Shown here: one piece after another, positions 36,643 through 44,547 of the stretch
Layout: each line of letters starts with the position of its first letter
Numbering within the stretch: position 1 is the first letter of the stretch
Source of the DNA: JAFGSG01 sp964626055
GTDB taxonomy: Bacteria; Spirochaetota; UBA4802; JAFGDQ01
Direction of reading: 5' to 3'
Length of the DNA stretch: 64,000 bases
Assembly: GCA_964626055.1 (NCBI GenBank)
Contig: CAZVDF010000002.1
Span: forward strand, 65,753-129,752
Program-made: the position numbers and the translations under genes
The notes under the pieces: model-generated
Seen by the model: only the letters and a program-made list of their open reading frames with translations
What the model was told of the DNA's origin: nothing
The model's database searches: none

Positions 36643-37068
36643 ATAAATAACAAATCTCTGAAAGGTTTTATACTTCTGAAAAGTTCTAGAGAATGGGGGC
36701 AAAATATCAATAACAAATTGATACACCGTTTAAAATATATATTTTTTACTTGCGTGAAATGCCGCTCTATAATAGCTTTATATCGTCCTGCTTTGCGCGT
36801 GTTAGGTATGCTATTATTTTGTTCGATAACTAAATAATACGGGATCCCGAATCCGGGAATGGATATCATGCTTCAATTGAAATATTGAAGAGAGTAAAAG
36901 TTCTCATGAGGGAACCCACCTTAACAAAGGATCAAACATATAACATACCTACACGGCAAATGCGGGTATTTTTAATCAGAAGTCATCATAAAATTATATT
37001 ATAAATAAATATCGCCCGTGTGTGTACATATCGAATATTAATTTCATTTCCTGCGGGATCAGGTAGTT
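36643..37068. other. Divergent intergenic region, no gene seen
   Basis: Between the ketopantoate reductase and the coiled-coil gene. Short open frames on the minus strand have no ribosome-binding site and unnatural composition. A small imperfect palindrome (GGGATCCCGAATCCGGGA, near 36840) is the only visible structure. Confidence 0.45.
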
Positions 37069-37890
37069 ATGGAAGCAGACAATAATTATAAATATATTAA
37101 ATACAACGATTACTGGCAGAACAGCCTTCAAAGGCTCGAAGGAATCACAAAAAACCTGGAACAGAATTTTTATAAACTCGAAAAACAATATTACAATTTC
37201 AACAAATTTTACAGTGAAATAATTACGGAAATCGATATACTTGCCGCAATATACTCCGGACATAACAATTTGAAAGGCAAAGAATATATTTTAAAATTGA
37301 AAGCCCTCCTGGCGCATTATAAAAAGCGGTATACCCATGAAGGAATTGATTTTAAAATAATTCATTTTTTAAACACCAGAATCAACAAGCTCCGGGAAAT
37401 CAGCGTTGAACAATTTCCCAGGATGGAACATATTTATTCCGTACGCGAAGATATTCCGGATGAAAACGATCGGATCGATCCCGATATTCAAAAATATAAC
37501 GAACTTAAAAACTCCGCAAAATATAAATGGATCACGTTCCGGAGAAACGGTTCATGGTTTATCGCTCGATACAATAAATTCCAGATTATAAGAGAAGAAG
37601 AATCGCAGCCGACGGATAATAAGGAACCGGGAATTAAAATAAAATATAAAGACACCATGCTGCCCGTTCTGGATATCTTCTCCGGATTCCGGGATAACAG
37701 AAAAGAACATATTAAATTATTTTTAATTATTAAATTCAATAACAAGCTGAAATGTTATGCCGTAAACAAACTCGGAAAAGCAATTATGGCGGATACCGAT
37801 TTTATTACGCCCCGCCTTAATGCATTTGAAAAAAGCAGTATATCATCGGGCAGATTGCGCATCTTCGGCAGAAATCATATTTTACTGTAA
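37069..37890 (+). CDS. Coiled-coil protein with possible CheW-like C-terminal domain
   Basis: 273 residues, no signal peptide. Residues ~10-115 are charged and helical (SLQRLEGITKNLEQNFYKLE, KLKALLAHYKKR), probably coiled coil. From ~153 the pattern becomes beta: WITFRRNGSWFIARYNKFQIIRE, then IKYKDTMLPVLDIFSGF, IKLFLIIKFNNKLKCYAVNKLGK and a final SSGRLRIFGRNHIL. The order and the MLPVLDI motif recall CheW domains, in which a short strand precedes LPVIDL and a later strand ends the fold. This is a weak structural resemblance, not a firm family call. Its stop codon overlaps the convergent DUF501 gene by 16 bases. Function unknown; a chemotaxis-scaffold role would fit the MCP in this window. Confidence 0.72.
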   Translation: MEADNNYKYIKYNDYWQNSLQRLEGITKNLEQNFYKLEKQYYNFNKFYSEIITEIDILAAIYSGHNNLKGKEYILKLKALLAHYKKRYTHEGIDFKIIHFLNTRINKLREISVEQFPRMEHIYSVREDIPDENDRIDPDIQKYNELKNSAKYKWITFRRNGSWFIARYNKFQIIREEESQPTDNKEPGIKIKYKDTMLPVLDIFSGFRDNRKEHIKLFLIIKFNNKLKCYAVNKLGKAIMADTDFITPRLNAFEKSSISSGRLRIFGRNHILL

Positions 37891-38450
37891 CGGGAACAAT
37901 ACGAGCCATCGCATTCCGTTTTATATTTTAATAATTTTAAAGTAATGAACCCTGCAATATTCTCTTTGCATAGATTATAATGGCAGTAATGAAGGTGAAG
38001 ACATTTAATCGCGCTTAAGTCCCTTATACCTCCTATCCCCGTCCGGAATAATCCGGTAAACTTCTCATCAATCGAAAATCCCGAATGGATGTATCTCTGG
38101 AAAATAAAATCCCGCATATAGAAATAGTCGGCATGCGCATCCAACATCCGCTCCGCAAACAAAGGATTATTCTGAATCAATTCTTTGATCTTCTTTATAT
38201 ATGTCGCATTCTCCAGCTCATGGATTCTTTTATTTAAATACGGGCACGTAAGCCATAATATATTCGATATGGCCTCATAATTGAGACTTTCCCGCCCCCA
38301 TATCTTTTTAACAGGATTCAGAAATATTATCTGCGGAAACCCGAATCTGCATCTGTTGAAAATACCGCAGATATAAATTTCTCTGCTGTCTAACTGTTTT
38401 TTAATTAATTCTAAATCTGTTTCGGTGTAGTTTTCAAAATAAGAAGGCAT
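37875..38450 (-). CDS. DUF501 family protein
   Basis: 191 residues. Recognisable DUF501 features in order: CRFGFPQ (~34-40), WLTCPYLNKRIHELE (~66-80), AHADYFYMR (~105-113), TGIGGIRD (~137-144) and IKCLHLHYCHYNL (~148-160). The many conserved Cys and His suggest a metal or redox site; the biochemical role is unknown. It starts 12 bases after the FtsB-like gene, which follows eno. The same eno-ftsB/divIC-DUF501 order is known in Actinobacteria (in Mycobacterium tuberculosis the Rv1023-Rv1025 region), where a ppx gene follows; none does here. Confidence 0.85.
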   Translation of the reverse strand: MPSYFENYTETDLELIKKQLDSREIYICGIFNRCRFGFPQIIFLNPVKKIWGRESLNYEAISNILWLTCPYLNKRIHELENATYIKKIKELIQNNPLFAERMLDAHADYFYMRDFIFQRYIHSGFSIDEKFTGLFRTGIGGIRDLSAIKCLHLHYCHYNLCKENIAGFITLKLLKYKTECDGSYCSRYSKI

Positions 38451-38462
38451 CTTGAATAAAAT

Positions 38463-38885
38463 CTATAAATTTCCTTCCATACCTCTGTCGATTTTCCTCT
38501 CTCTGTTTTTATGCCAGAAGTAAAAAAGTGTGATAATTACGGATATTACGATCCAGAGTATTCTGAGATGTGATATATTCACCGGATATTTATCTTCTTT
38601 ATCAATCGGTCCGTTTTTTATCTTTTCGTTTTTCCCGCTTTTAAAAAAGATATACTTTTCGTTACCGGCAATAAAACCGGATTTGGAAGCTTCTTTCCTG
38701 TAAAATTCCCCGTTAGTCCTGTTATTACTGACGATTGCATGTTCATTTTGTAAATTATTGTTTTCTTTTGTCAACTCGGCAATATTATTCTTTATTTCAT
38801 TTTTCGATTTGACGAGTTGATTCCTTTCCAGGATACCGTTGTCGCCAAAAACAAAGCAGTAAATACTGAAAAGAACAAATACCAT
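38463..38885 (-). CDS. FtsB/DivIC-like septum formation initiator
   Basis: 140 residues. An N-terminal membrane helix (VFVLFSIYCFVFG) is followed by GILERNQLVKSKNEIKNNIAELTKENNNLQ, the leucine-zipper-like coiled coil of FtsB/DivIC (quoted in parts: KNEIKNNIAELTKENNNLQ), then YRKEASKSGF. FtsB links FtsQ and FtsL in the divisome. Unlike ordinary FtsB it has a second hydrophobic helix near the C-terminus (ILWIVISVIITLFYFW). The start at 38885 has only a weak ribosome-binding site; in-frame codons upstream encode LEKNRSGILV, which would give a better N-terminus, but offer no usual start codon. It follows eno by 25 bases. Confidence 0.75.
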   Translation of the reverse strand: MVFVLFSIYCFVFGDNGILERNQLVKSKNEIKNNIAELTKENNNLQNEHAIVSNNRTNGEFYRKEASKSGFIAGNEKYIFFKSGKNEKIKNGPIDKEDKYPVNISHLRILWIVISVIITLFYFWHKNRERKIDRGMEGNL

Positions 38886-38910
38886 GACAAGAATTCCGGA
38901 TCTGTTTTTT

Positions 38911-40206
38911 CTAATCAGCGATATTATAGAATACCTCCATACCCTTATATTTTGCCATTAATCCCAATTCTTCTTCAATCCTCAGGAGCTGATTATACTT
39001 TGCAATCCTGTCGGTTCTTGATACGGATCCTGTTTTGATCTGCCCGGTATTTGTCGCGACTGCAAGATCAGCTATGGTCGTATCCTCGGTCTCGCCCGAT
39101 CTATGGGATATGACGGCGGTATAACCGGCTTTCTTTGCCATTTCGATCGCTTCAAGCGTTTCTGTAAGCGTACCTATCTGGTTGACCTTTATTAAAATTG
39201 AATTTGCCGTCGATTGCTCAATGCCTCTCATTAATCTTTCCGTATTGGTCACAAAAAGATCATCACCGACAATCTGAATTTTATTTCCCAGTCTGTCCGT
39301 AAAAAGTTTCCAGCCTTCCCAATCGTCCTCTGCAAGGCCGTCTTCAATGGAAATAATAGGATATTTTTTTATAAGATCCTCGTAGAAATCAATCATCTGG
39401 GAGCTGTCGCGCTCGCTGTTATCGCTCCTGGAAAACACATATTTCTTTTTCATGCTGTCGTAGAACTCGCTTGAAGCTGGATCAAGCGCGATCATAATAT
39501 CCTTTCTGCCTTTCAGTCCGGCCTTCTCAATCGCTTCCATTATTACTTCAAGAGGCTCTTCATTCGATTTTAAAGACGGGGCAAACCCGCCCTCGTCTCC
39601 CACGCTCGTAACATATCCCCTGGTTTTAAGAACGCTCTTAAGCGCGTGGAATGTCTCCGCGCCCATCCTGAGAGCCTCCTGAAAACTGCCGGCACCGACC
39701 GGCATAACCATGAATTCCTGAAGATCAACGTTGGAATCGGCGTGAGCCCCTCCGTTAATGATGTTCATCATGGGAACCGGGAGCTCGCAGGCATTGACCC
39801 CGCCCAGATACCTGTAAAGCGGCATCCCGAAGGATTCCGCGACCGCCTTGGCGCACGCTAACGAAACGCCGAGTATCGCATTTGCTCCGAGCTTCGCTTT
39901 ATTGGGAGTGCCGTCAAGATCGATAAGTACACGGTCAATCTCAATCTGGTTCATCGCGTCCATTTCAATAATGCTTCCGGAAATAATATCGTTTACATTA
40001 TCAACTGCTGTCATGACGCCTTTGCCGTTATATCTCTTTTTATCTCCATCGCGAAGCTCGACAGCTTCGTGTTCGCCAGTCGAAGCGCCGGAAGGCACTG
40101 CTGCTCTGCCTATAAATCCTGATGAAAGTTCGACATCGACCTCTATCGTGGGATCTCCCCTGGAATCCAGAATCTCTCTGGCGCGGACATCTGTTATAGT
40201 TGTCAT
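38911..40206 (-). CDS. eno: Enolase
   Basis: 431 residues, full length. It converts 2-phosphoglycerate to phosphoenolpyruvate in glycolysis. N-terminal AREILDSRGDPTIEVDV, the mobile loop SGASTG, GGAHADSNVDLQEFM, metal ligands in ALDPASSEF, SIEDGLAEDDWEGW and GDDLFVTN, and the catalytic ILIKVNQIGTLTET and SHRSGETED are all visible. First gene of eno-ftsB-DUF501. Confidence 0.99.
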   Translation of the reverse strand: MTTITDVRAREILDSRGDPTIEVDVELSSGFIGRAAVPSGASTGEHEAVELRDGDKKRYNGKGVMTAVDNVNDIISGSIIEMDAMNQIEIDRVLIDLDGTPNKAKLGANAILGVSLACAKAVAESFGMPLYRYLGGVNACELPVPMMNIINGGAHADSNVDLQEFMVMPVGAGSFQEALRMGAETFHALKSVLKTRGYVTSVGDEGGFAPSLKSNEEPLEVIMEAIEKAGLKGRKDIMIALDPASSEFYDSMKKKYVFSRSDNSERDSSQMIDFYEDLIKKYPIISIEDGLAEDDWEGWKLFTDRLGNKIQIVGDDLFVTNTERLMRGIEQSTANSILIKVNQIGTLTETLEAIEMAKKAGYTAVISHRSGETEDTTIADLAVATNTGQIKTGSVSRTDRIAKYNQLLRIEEELGLMAKYKGMEVFYNIAD

Positions 40207-40482
40207 ATAGAACTTCCCTTGATTGTTTATTCGATTAAAGTTTATACAGAACCATTAATTTTCTTCTTTACGATAGTAAATGTTACTCATTAATGATAAT
40301 TAATATCAAGTATTTTTTACTCTTTAATCCGGATGCACCGCAGGATCCTCTAAAAATAAAATTAACTTTAAACAATTTTCTATATTATTATTGACGTTAA
40401 AAATACGATTAAATATTCAAAAATTAACCGGATGCATTATTTGATGCTAATCCTGCAATAAAATATTATAAGGAGGGCATTT

Positions 40483-41049
40483 ATGAAGAAATCAATGGGA
40501 GCAAAGACGCTGGTTTTCCCTTCCCCCGTATGGTGTATCGGGACATATGACGAAAACGGAAGACCGAACGTGATGACTGTTGCATGGGGAGGTATTTGCT
40601 GTTCGGAACCTCCGTGTGTTACGATATCTCTGCGAAAAGCCACTTATACATACGGCAATGTACTGCAAAAGAAAGCTTTTACGGTAAGCGTACCTTCGGA
40701 TAAATATGTTAAGGAAGCCGATTACTTCGGGATCGAATCTGGCCGTAATTCCGATAAATTCAATACATCTCATCTGACCCCGGTTAAATCCGATATTGTC
40801 GACGCTCCGTATGTTTCGGAATTTCCGATGATACTGGAATGCAGGCTTATTCATCATTATGAAATAGGACTTCACACGCAATTCATCGGAGAAATTCTGG
40901 ATGTCAAAATTGATGAAGATAAACTTATTGAAGGCAGTAAAACCGATATGGATCAAATCCGACCTATCGTATTCAGCGCTTTCGTGAGGAAGTATCACAG
41001 CATCGGTAAATTCATAGGGAAAGCATTCGAGATAGGGAAAACAATTTAA
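40483..41049 (+). CDS. Flavin reductase family protein (FMN-binding split barrel)
   Basis: 188 residues. PVWCIGTYDENGRPNVMTVAWGGICC and PPCVTISLRKATYTYGNVLQKKAFTVSVPS match the flavin-reductase-like FMN-binding split barrel (fragments quoted: NVMTVAWGGICC, AFTVSVPS). Such proteins reduce flavin or act as electron-transfer flavoproteins, and are common in anaerobes. AAGGAGGG lies 7 bases upstream of the ATG. The gene stands alone, 95 bases before the fumarase genes. Confidence 0.9.
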   Translation: MKKSMGAKTLVFPSPVWCIGTYDENGRPNVMTVAWGGICCSEPPCVTISLRKATYTYGNVLQKKAFTVSVPSDKYVKEADYFGIESGRNSDKFNTSHLTPVKSDIVDAPYVSEFPMILECRLIHHYEIGLHTQFIGEILDVKIDEDKLIEGSKTDMDQIRPIVFSAFVRKYHSIGKFIGKAFEIGKTI

Positions 41050-41144
41050 ATTCTTGACTTTCTGAAACAATAATTTATGATAATCCAGAGTTTATTTAAA
41101 ATTGTATAGCCGTATTAAATTATTGATTAATATTATTTTGCAGC

Positions 41145-41984
41145 ATGAGAGAAATATCCGTCAATATCATTACAACTGCGATTCGAGATCTCTGCATGGA
41201 CGCGAACTATAACCTTGGAGAAGACTTAATTTCGGCCTTTGATCGCGCGATAGAGCAGGAAGCATCGGCATCCGCAAAAGAAATATTGCTTGAATTGAAA
41301 AAAAATGCCGCGATCGCAGGGAAGGAACAGCTCCCGCTCTGCCAGGACTGCGGGCTTGCAGTTTTTTTTATCGATCTTGGCCAGGATGTGCATATTACAG
41401 GGGGCGATCTGCGGGAAGCTATTAATGAAGGAGTAAGACAGGGTTACAGGGACGGATATCTGAGGAAATCTGTCTGCGATCCGTTTACGAGGCAAAACAC
41501 GAAAGATAATACGCCTGCGATTATTCATTTTAACATCGTACCGGGAGATAATATCGCCGTCAGGTTTGCCCCCAAGGGAGGCGGGAGCGAAAATATGAGC
41601 AGGATTGCAATGCTGACTTCCTCTGAAGGGATCATTGGCGTAAAAAAATTCGTTGTTAATACAATAAAAAGCGCCGGCAGCAATCCGTGTCCCCCGACAA
41701 TCATAGGTATAGGAATCGGAGGTACTTTCGAGCAATCCGCTTTATTGTCGAAGAAAGCTCTTTTCAGAAAAATAGGGACGCGTAATGAAGATCCTGAACT
41801 CGCAAACATAGAGCTGGAGATCCTTAATGAGATCAATAAACTGGGAATAGGGCCCATGGGATATGGGGGAACCACAACGGCTCTGGACGTCTTTTTGGAA
41901 GTAGAGCCGTGCCATATAGCGAGTTTCCCGGTAGCGGTGAACGTAAATTGCCATTCGGCCAGACATAAAGAAATAATTATTTAA
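41145..41984 (+). CDS. Class I fumarate hydratase, alpha subunit
   Basis: 279 residues, the N-terminal half of the oxygen-sensitive [4Fe-4S] fumarase, or of the related L-tartrate dehydratase. Cysteines C66 (LPLCQDCG), C111 and C182 (NPCPPTIIGIGIGG) are at the expected places for cluster binding. The reaction is fumarate plus water to malate. The beta subunit starts 15 bases downstream. No clear ribosome-binding site is visible before the ATG. Fumarase and tartrate dehydratase cannot be separated by sequence reading alone, though fumarase is likelier in this housekeeping setting. Confidence 0.93.
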   Translation: MREISVNIITTAIRDLCMDANYNLGEDLISAFDRAIEQEASASAKEILLELKKNAAIAGKEQLPLCQDCGLAVFFIDLGQDVHITGGDLREAINEGVRQGYRDGYLRKSVCDPFTRQNTKDNTPAIIHFNIVPGDNIAVRFAPKGGGSENMSRIAMLTSSEGIIGVKKFVVNTIKSAGSNPCPPTIIGIGIGGTFEQSALLSKKALFRKIGTRNEDPELANIELEILNEINKLGIGPMGYGGTTTALDVFLEVEPCHIASFPVAVNVNCHSARHKEIII

Positions 41985-41999
41985 AACGATTCAAATGCA

Positions 42000-42557
42000 A
42001 TGACTAAATCCATAAAATTAGAAACGCCCTTATCGGAAAAAAAATTAAAAATTTTAAAAATCGGAGATAGGGTATTATTGAGCGGTGTAATATATACTGC
42101 AAGAGATGTAGCGCATAAAAGAATGCACGAGCTTATTGAGAAAGGGAAAAACCTGCCCATTGATATTAAAGGTCAGGTTATTTATTATGCAGGCCCGACG
42201 CCTCCAAAACCCGGGAAAGCTATAGGATCGGCAGGCCCTACAACCAGCTATAGGATGGACAGTTTCACGCCTGAACTAATAAAATTCGGGCTCAAAGGAA
42301 TGATCGGCAAGGGACAGAGATCCGAGCAGGTAATAAAAGCTATCAGGAAACATAAAGCTGTTTATTTCGGCGCAACTGGAGGAGCCGGGGCATTAATCTC
42401 AAAATCGATAAAGAAAGCCGAGATAGTCGCCTATGAAGATCTAGGCGCGGAAGCTATATATAAGCTGGAAGTTGAAAATTTTCCTTTAGTTGTTATAAAT
42501 GATATCAGCGGAAAGGATCTATATAAAGAAGGTATTAAAAAATATTCCATAGAATAA
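42000..42557 (+). CDS. Class I fumarate hydratase, beta subunit
   Basis: 185 residues, the C-terminal half of class I fumarase. Diagnostic segments are GRV-like DRVLLSGVIYTARDVAHKRM, IYYAGPTPPKPGKAIGSAGPTTSYRMD (in parts: YAGPTPPKPGKAIGSAGPTT), MIGKGQRSE and YFGATGGAGALISK, lining the substrate site. It pairs with the alpha subunit just upstream. The stop codon TAA runs straight into the family-A repeat. Confidence 0.94.
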   Translation: MTKSIKLETPLSEKKLKILKIGDRVLLSGVIYTARDVAHKRMHELIEKGKNLPIDIKGQVIYYAGPTPPKPGKAIGSAGPTTSYRMDSFTPELIKFGLKGMIGKGQRSEQVIKAIRKHKAVYFGATGGAGALISKSIKKAEIVAYEDLGAEAIYKLEVENFPLVVINDISGKDLYKEGIKKYSIE

Positions 42558-42627
42558 TAAAATTCCCCGGGGCAAGCCCCCGGTACTGATGTACCGGCCG
42601 CCACCTTCGGTGTCGGCGGGTCATTAT
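42556..42627 (+). repeat. Triple-hairpin repeat, family A copy 1
   Basis: From AATAAAATTCC the element holds three consecutive hairpins: CCGGGG-CAAG-CCCCCGG, CCGGTAC-TGAT-GTACCGG, and GCCACC-TTC-GGTGTC flanked by CGG/CGGCGG. Its first ~60 bases recur identically at 42707. It starts at the fumarase beta stop codon. Confidence 0.85.
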
Positions 42628-42628
42628 G

Positions 42629-42708
42629 TTTCAAGGCGTTATCGATTTGCTTCGCAAATCGACAGGCTTACATCCTCGACGCAAGCGTCAAGGTATTACG
42701 CCTTGAAA
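42629..42708 (+). repeat. 80 bp three-way-junction repeat, family B copy 1
   Basis: Outer arms TTTCAAGGCGT and ACGCCTTGAAA pair over 11 bases. Between them lie two hairpins: TCGATTTGC-TTC-GCAAATCGA (9 bp) and CCTCGACGC-AA-GCGTCAAGG (9 bp, one mismatch). It matches 76 of 80 bases with the unit at 44548-44627. No transposase is near; it could be a non-autonomous mobile palindrome. Confidence 0.85.
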
Positions 42709-42834
42709 TAAAATTCCCCGGGGCAAGCCCCCGGTACTGATGTACCGGCCGCCACCTTCGGTGTCGGCCGTACGCAAACAGGCCTCCTGCCTGCGTACGG
42801 CACTAAGACATCCATGGCTGTCGGCGGGTTATTA
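42707..42834 (+). repeat. Triple-hairpin repeat, family A copy 2, with 57 bp insertion
   Basis: Identical to the 42556 unit until TGTCGGC (42762-42768). An insertion then adds 50 bases and a second TGTCGGC (42819-42825) before the unit resumes with GGGTTATTAT. The inserted part starts with an inverted repeat (CCGTACGCA ... TGCGTACGG). The 7-base direct duplication is what target-site duplication would leave. Confidence 0.75.
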
Positions 42835-42883
42835 TAAACATTATTAAAATACATTTAAGAAAATCTATCCGGAGAATCGCATA

Positions 42884-43411
42884 ATGTTGGAAAAAGGCTT
42901 TGTTCAGTTATACACCGGCAACGGCAAGGGGAAAACAACCGCTGCGCTCGGACTCGCTCTTAGAGCTTCCGGCGCGGGTCTAAAATCGATAATAATACAG
43001 TTCATGAAAGGCCAGCATTACTGCGAACTTGATTCTATTTCGAAGCTGAAAAGTCATATAACAATTGAACAGTACGGGAGCCCCCGATTCTGCCGGTTAA
43101 ACGACGACAATTTCGAAGAGCACTGTTCCCTGGCAAAAAATGCCATGAAGCGCGCCCAGGAAGTAATAACGGACAACAAATTCGACCTTATTATTCTTGA
43201 TGAAATTGTTACCGCTTTATCATTCAAGATAGTCACCCTGGATGAAATTATCAGGCTTATTGAACAGAAACCTGCGAATAAGGAACTAATACTTACAGGC
43301 AGAGGGGCCCCCCAGCATTTGATCAGCCTGTGCGACCTGGTAACGGAAATGACGGAAGTAAAGCATTACTATGCAAACGGCGTACTCGCAAGAGCCGGGA
43401 TCGAAAAGTAA
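42884..43411 (+). CDS. cobO: Cob(I)yrinic acid a,c-diamide / cob(I)alamin adenosyltransferase
   Basis: 175 residues, full length for the BtuR/CobO/CobA type. It transfers the adenosyl group from ATP to reduced corrinoids. The P-loop GNGKGKTTAALGLALRA binds ATP in the reversed mode of this family, IIQFMKG and FDLIILDEIVTALSF follow, and LTGRGAP is near the end. CGGAG lies 9 bases before the ATG. No cobalamin riboswitch is seen in the repeat-filled leader. A corrinoid-dependent metabolism is implied. Confidence 0.95.
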   Translation: MLEKGFVQLYTGNGKGKTTAALGLALRASGAGLKSIIIQFMKGQHYCELDSISKLKSHITIEQYGSPRFCRLNDDNFEEHCSLAKNAMKRAQEVITDNKFDLIILDEIVTALSFKIVTLDEIIRLIEQKPANKELILTGRGAPQHLISLCDLVTEMTEVKHYYANGVLARAGIEK

Positions 43412-43417
43412 AATAAT

Positions 43418-44017
43418 TTATTTTGGGATATTCTTTTTCAAATATTCGGCTATCGTCCCGTCATATTCGTGCGTCGTTTCAAATACCTTTGCGGCCAGCC
43501 TGAAATTTGTGTTTCTTGATACTTCCCCGTTGTTCTTTTTCATCTCGTCAATTACGATTTTGTAATCAGCCGGATCAATAATAACCGTCACCGATTCAAA
43601 ATTTTTTGCAGCAGATCGAAGCATGGTCGGGCCGCCGATATCTATATTCTCTATTGCTTCCTCTAGAGTGCATCCCTTCCTGGATATAGTCTGTTTAAAA
43701 GGATAGAGATTAACAACAACCATATCTATATTTTCGATCCCGTGTTCTTTCATTACTTTAACGTGCTCCGGATTTGAGCGCACACCCAAAAGCCCGCCGT
43801 GAACTTTTGGGTGAAGCGTTTTTACTCTGCCGTCCAGCATTTCTGGAAATCCGGTATATTCGGAAATATCCTTTACATCGAGACCTGCTTCCCTGAGCAT
43901 CCTGGCTGTTCCCCCGGTTGAAAGGAATTCTACCCCGAAAGCGGACAGTTCTTTCGCGAATTCCGCCACGCCCGACTTATCGGATACGCTGATTATTACT
44001 TTTTTTATCTTTGGCAT
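43418..44017 (-). CDS. purH: Stand-alone IMP cyclohydrolase (PurH N-terminal domain)
   Basis: 199 residues. It covers only the MGS-like IMP cyclohydrolase domain of PurH: ISVSDKSGVAEFAKEL, STGGTARMLREAG, VKTLHPKVHGGLL, VVNLYPFKQT and NIDIGGPTMLRSAAKN are all present. It closes FAICAR to IMP, the last step of purine synthesis. Ordinary bacterial PurH is ~510 residues with an AICAR transformylase domain following; here the frame ends cleanly and the convergent cobO stop is 6 bases away, so the second domain is absent. AGGGA supports the start. It lies 18 bases downstream of the PH-domain gene. Confidence 0.9.
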   Translation of the reverse strand: MPKIKKVIISVSDKSGVAEFAKELSAFGVEFLSTGGTARMLREAGLDVKDISEYTGFPEMLDGRVKTLHPKVHGGLLGVRSNPEHVKVMKEHGIENIDMVVVNLYPFKQTISRKGCTLEEAIENIDIGGPTMLRSAAKNFESVTVIIDPADYKIVIDEMKKNNGEVSRNTNFRLAAKVFETTHEYDGTIAEYLKKNIPK

Positions 44018-44035
44018 ACTTTATCCCTCTCTCAT

Positions 44036-44518
44036 TCACTTGTTTTTTTTGCCTGCGATTTTATTTTCTTTGTTTTGTATAGCCGATGCTTTTATATGCA
44101 CCTGCCGCACCAATTCTGACGGTGAACCGATAAACCGGAAAGCTTTTTTTTTCTTATTTTTCAGTACAAAAATAATTTTTCCAAAATTGAGAACCGCGCC
44201 AAGTGAAGGCTGATAGAAATCAAAATGAGTAATGTCGTTAAGCTGAATATCGAGTTTTTTCCTTATAGGAAAGCCAACATTAATTAATAATCTGTCATTT
44301 TTCAGCACTATCTCTGATATACGAAGATTTATATAAGATATTATTCCCCATATAACGCCAAAAGCAATAAGGACTATAGCCTCCTGTCTCTTTGAACCTA
44401 ACAAAAGCGATCCAAAAAAGAGAACTACCATAGGGCCAAGAAGTATTCCCCAGTGAAGTCCGGCTCTATAAATTATCCGCTCTTTATCGGTTTTAAGTTT
44501 ATCACTGCCAGGTCTCAT
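44036..44518 (-). CDS. Membrane protein with bacterial PH (bPH2-like) domain
   Basis: 160 residues. Two hydrophobic helices (GILLGPMVVLFFGSLLLG and AIVLIAFGVIWGIISYINL) are followed by beta-rich sequence: LKNDRLLINVGFPIRKKLDIQLNDITHFDFYQPSLGAVLNFGKIIFVL ends in FRFIGSPSELVRQV (short parts: DITHFDFYQPSLGAVLNFGK). This matches PH-domain YdbS/YdbT-type membrane proteins, whose role is unknown. AGGA lies 7 bases upstream of the ATG. It is the first gene of a pair with the IMP cyclohydrolase. Confidence 0.8.
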   Translation of the reverse strand: MRPGSDKLKTDKERIIYRAGLHWGILLGPMVVLFFGSLLLGSKRQEAIVLIAFGVIWGIISYINLRISEIVLKNDRLLINVGFPIRKKLDIQLNDITHFDFYQPSLGAVLNFGKIIFVLKNKKKKAFRFIGSPSELVRQVHIKASAIQNKENKIAGKKNK

Positions 44519-44547
44519 ACTTAATTCCTATTATTATCATTATTTTA

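Larger units (their letters stand above)
42558..42883. other. Repeat-filled intergenic region A1-B1-A2
   Basis: The whole gap between fumarase beta and cobO is made of three abutting repeat units (A 42556-42627, B 42629-42708, A with insertion 42707-42834) and then the cobO ribosome-binding site. No open frame is believable. Confidence 0.8.

Noticed and set aside
40492..41070. Minus-strand open frame of 192 codons
   Set aside because: Opposite the flavin reductase gene, which has a strong ribosome-binding site and family motifs.
42556..42834. CRISPR array
   Set aside because: Only two copies of one unit with another repeat between them, internal palindromes of other kinds, and no cas genes.
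42558..42883. Cobalamin riboswitch upstream of cobO
   Set aside because: The hairpins there are copies of dispersed repeats also found in unrelated places; no B12-box-like core was seen.
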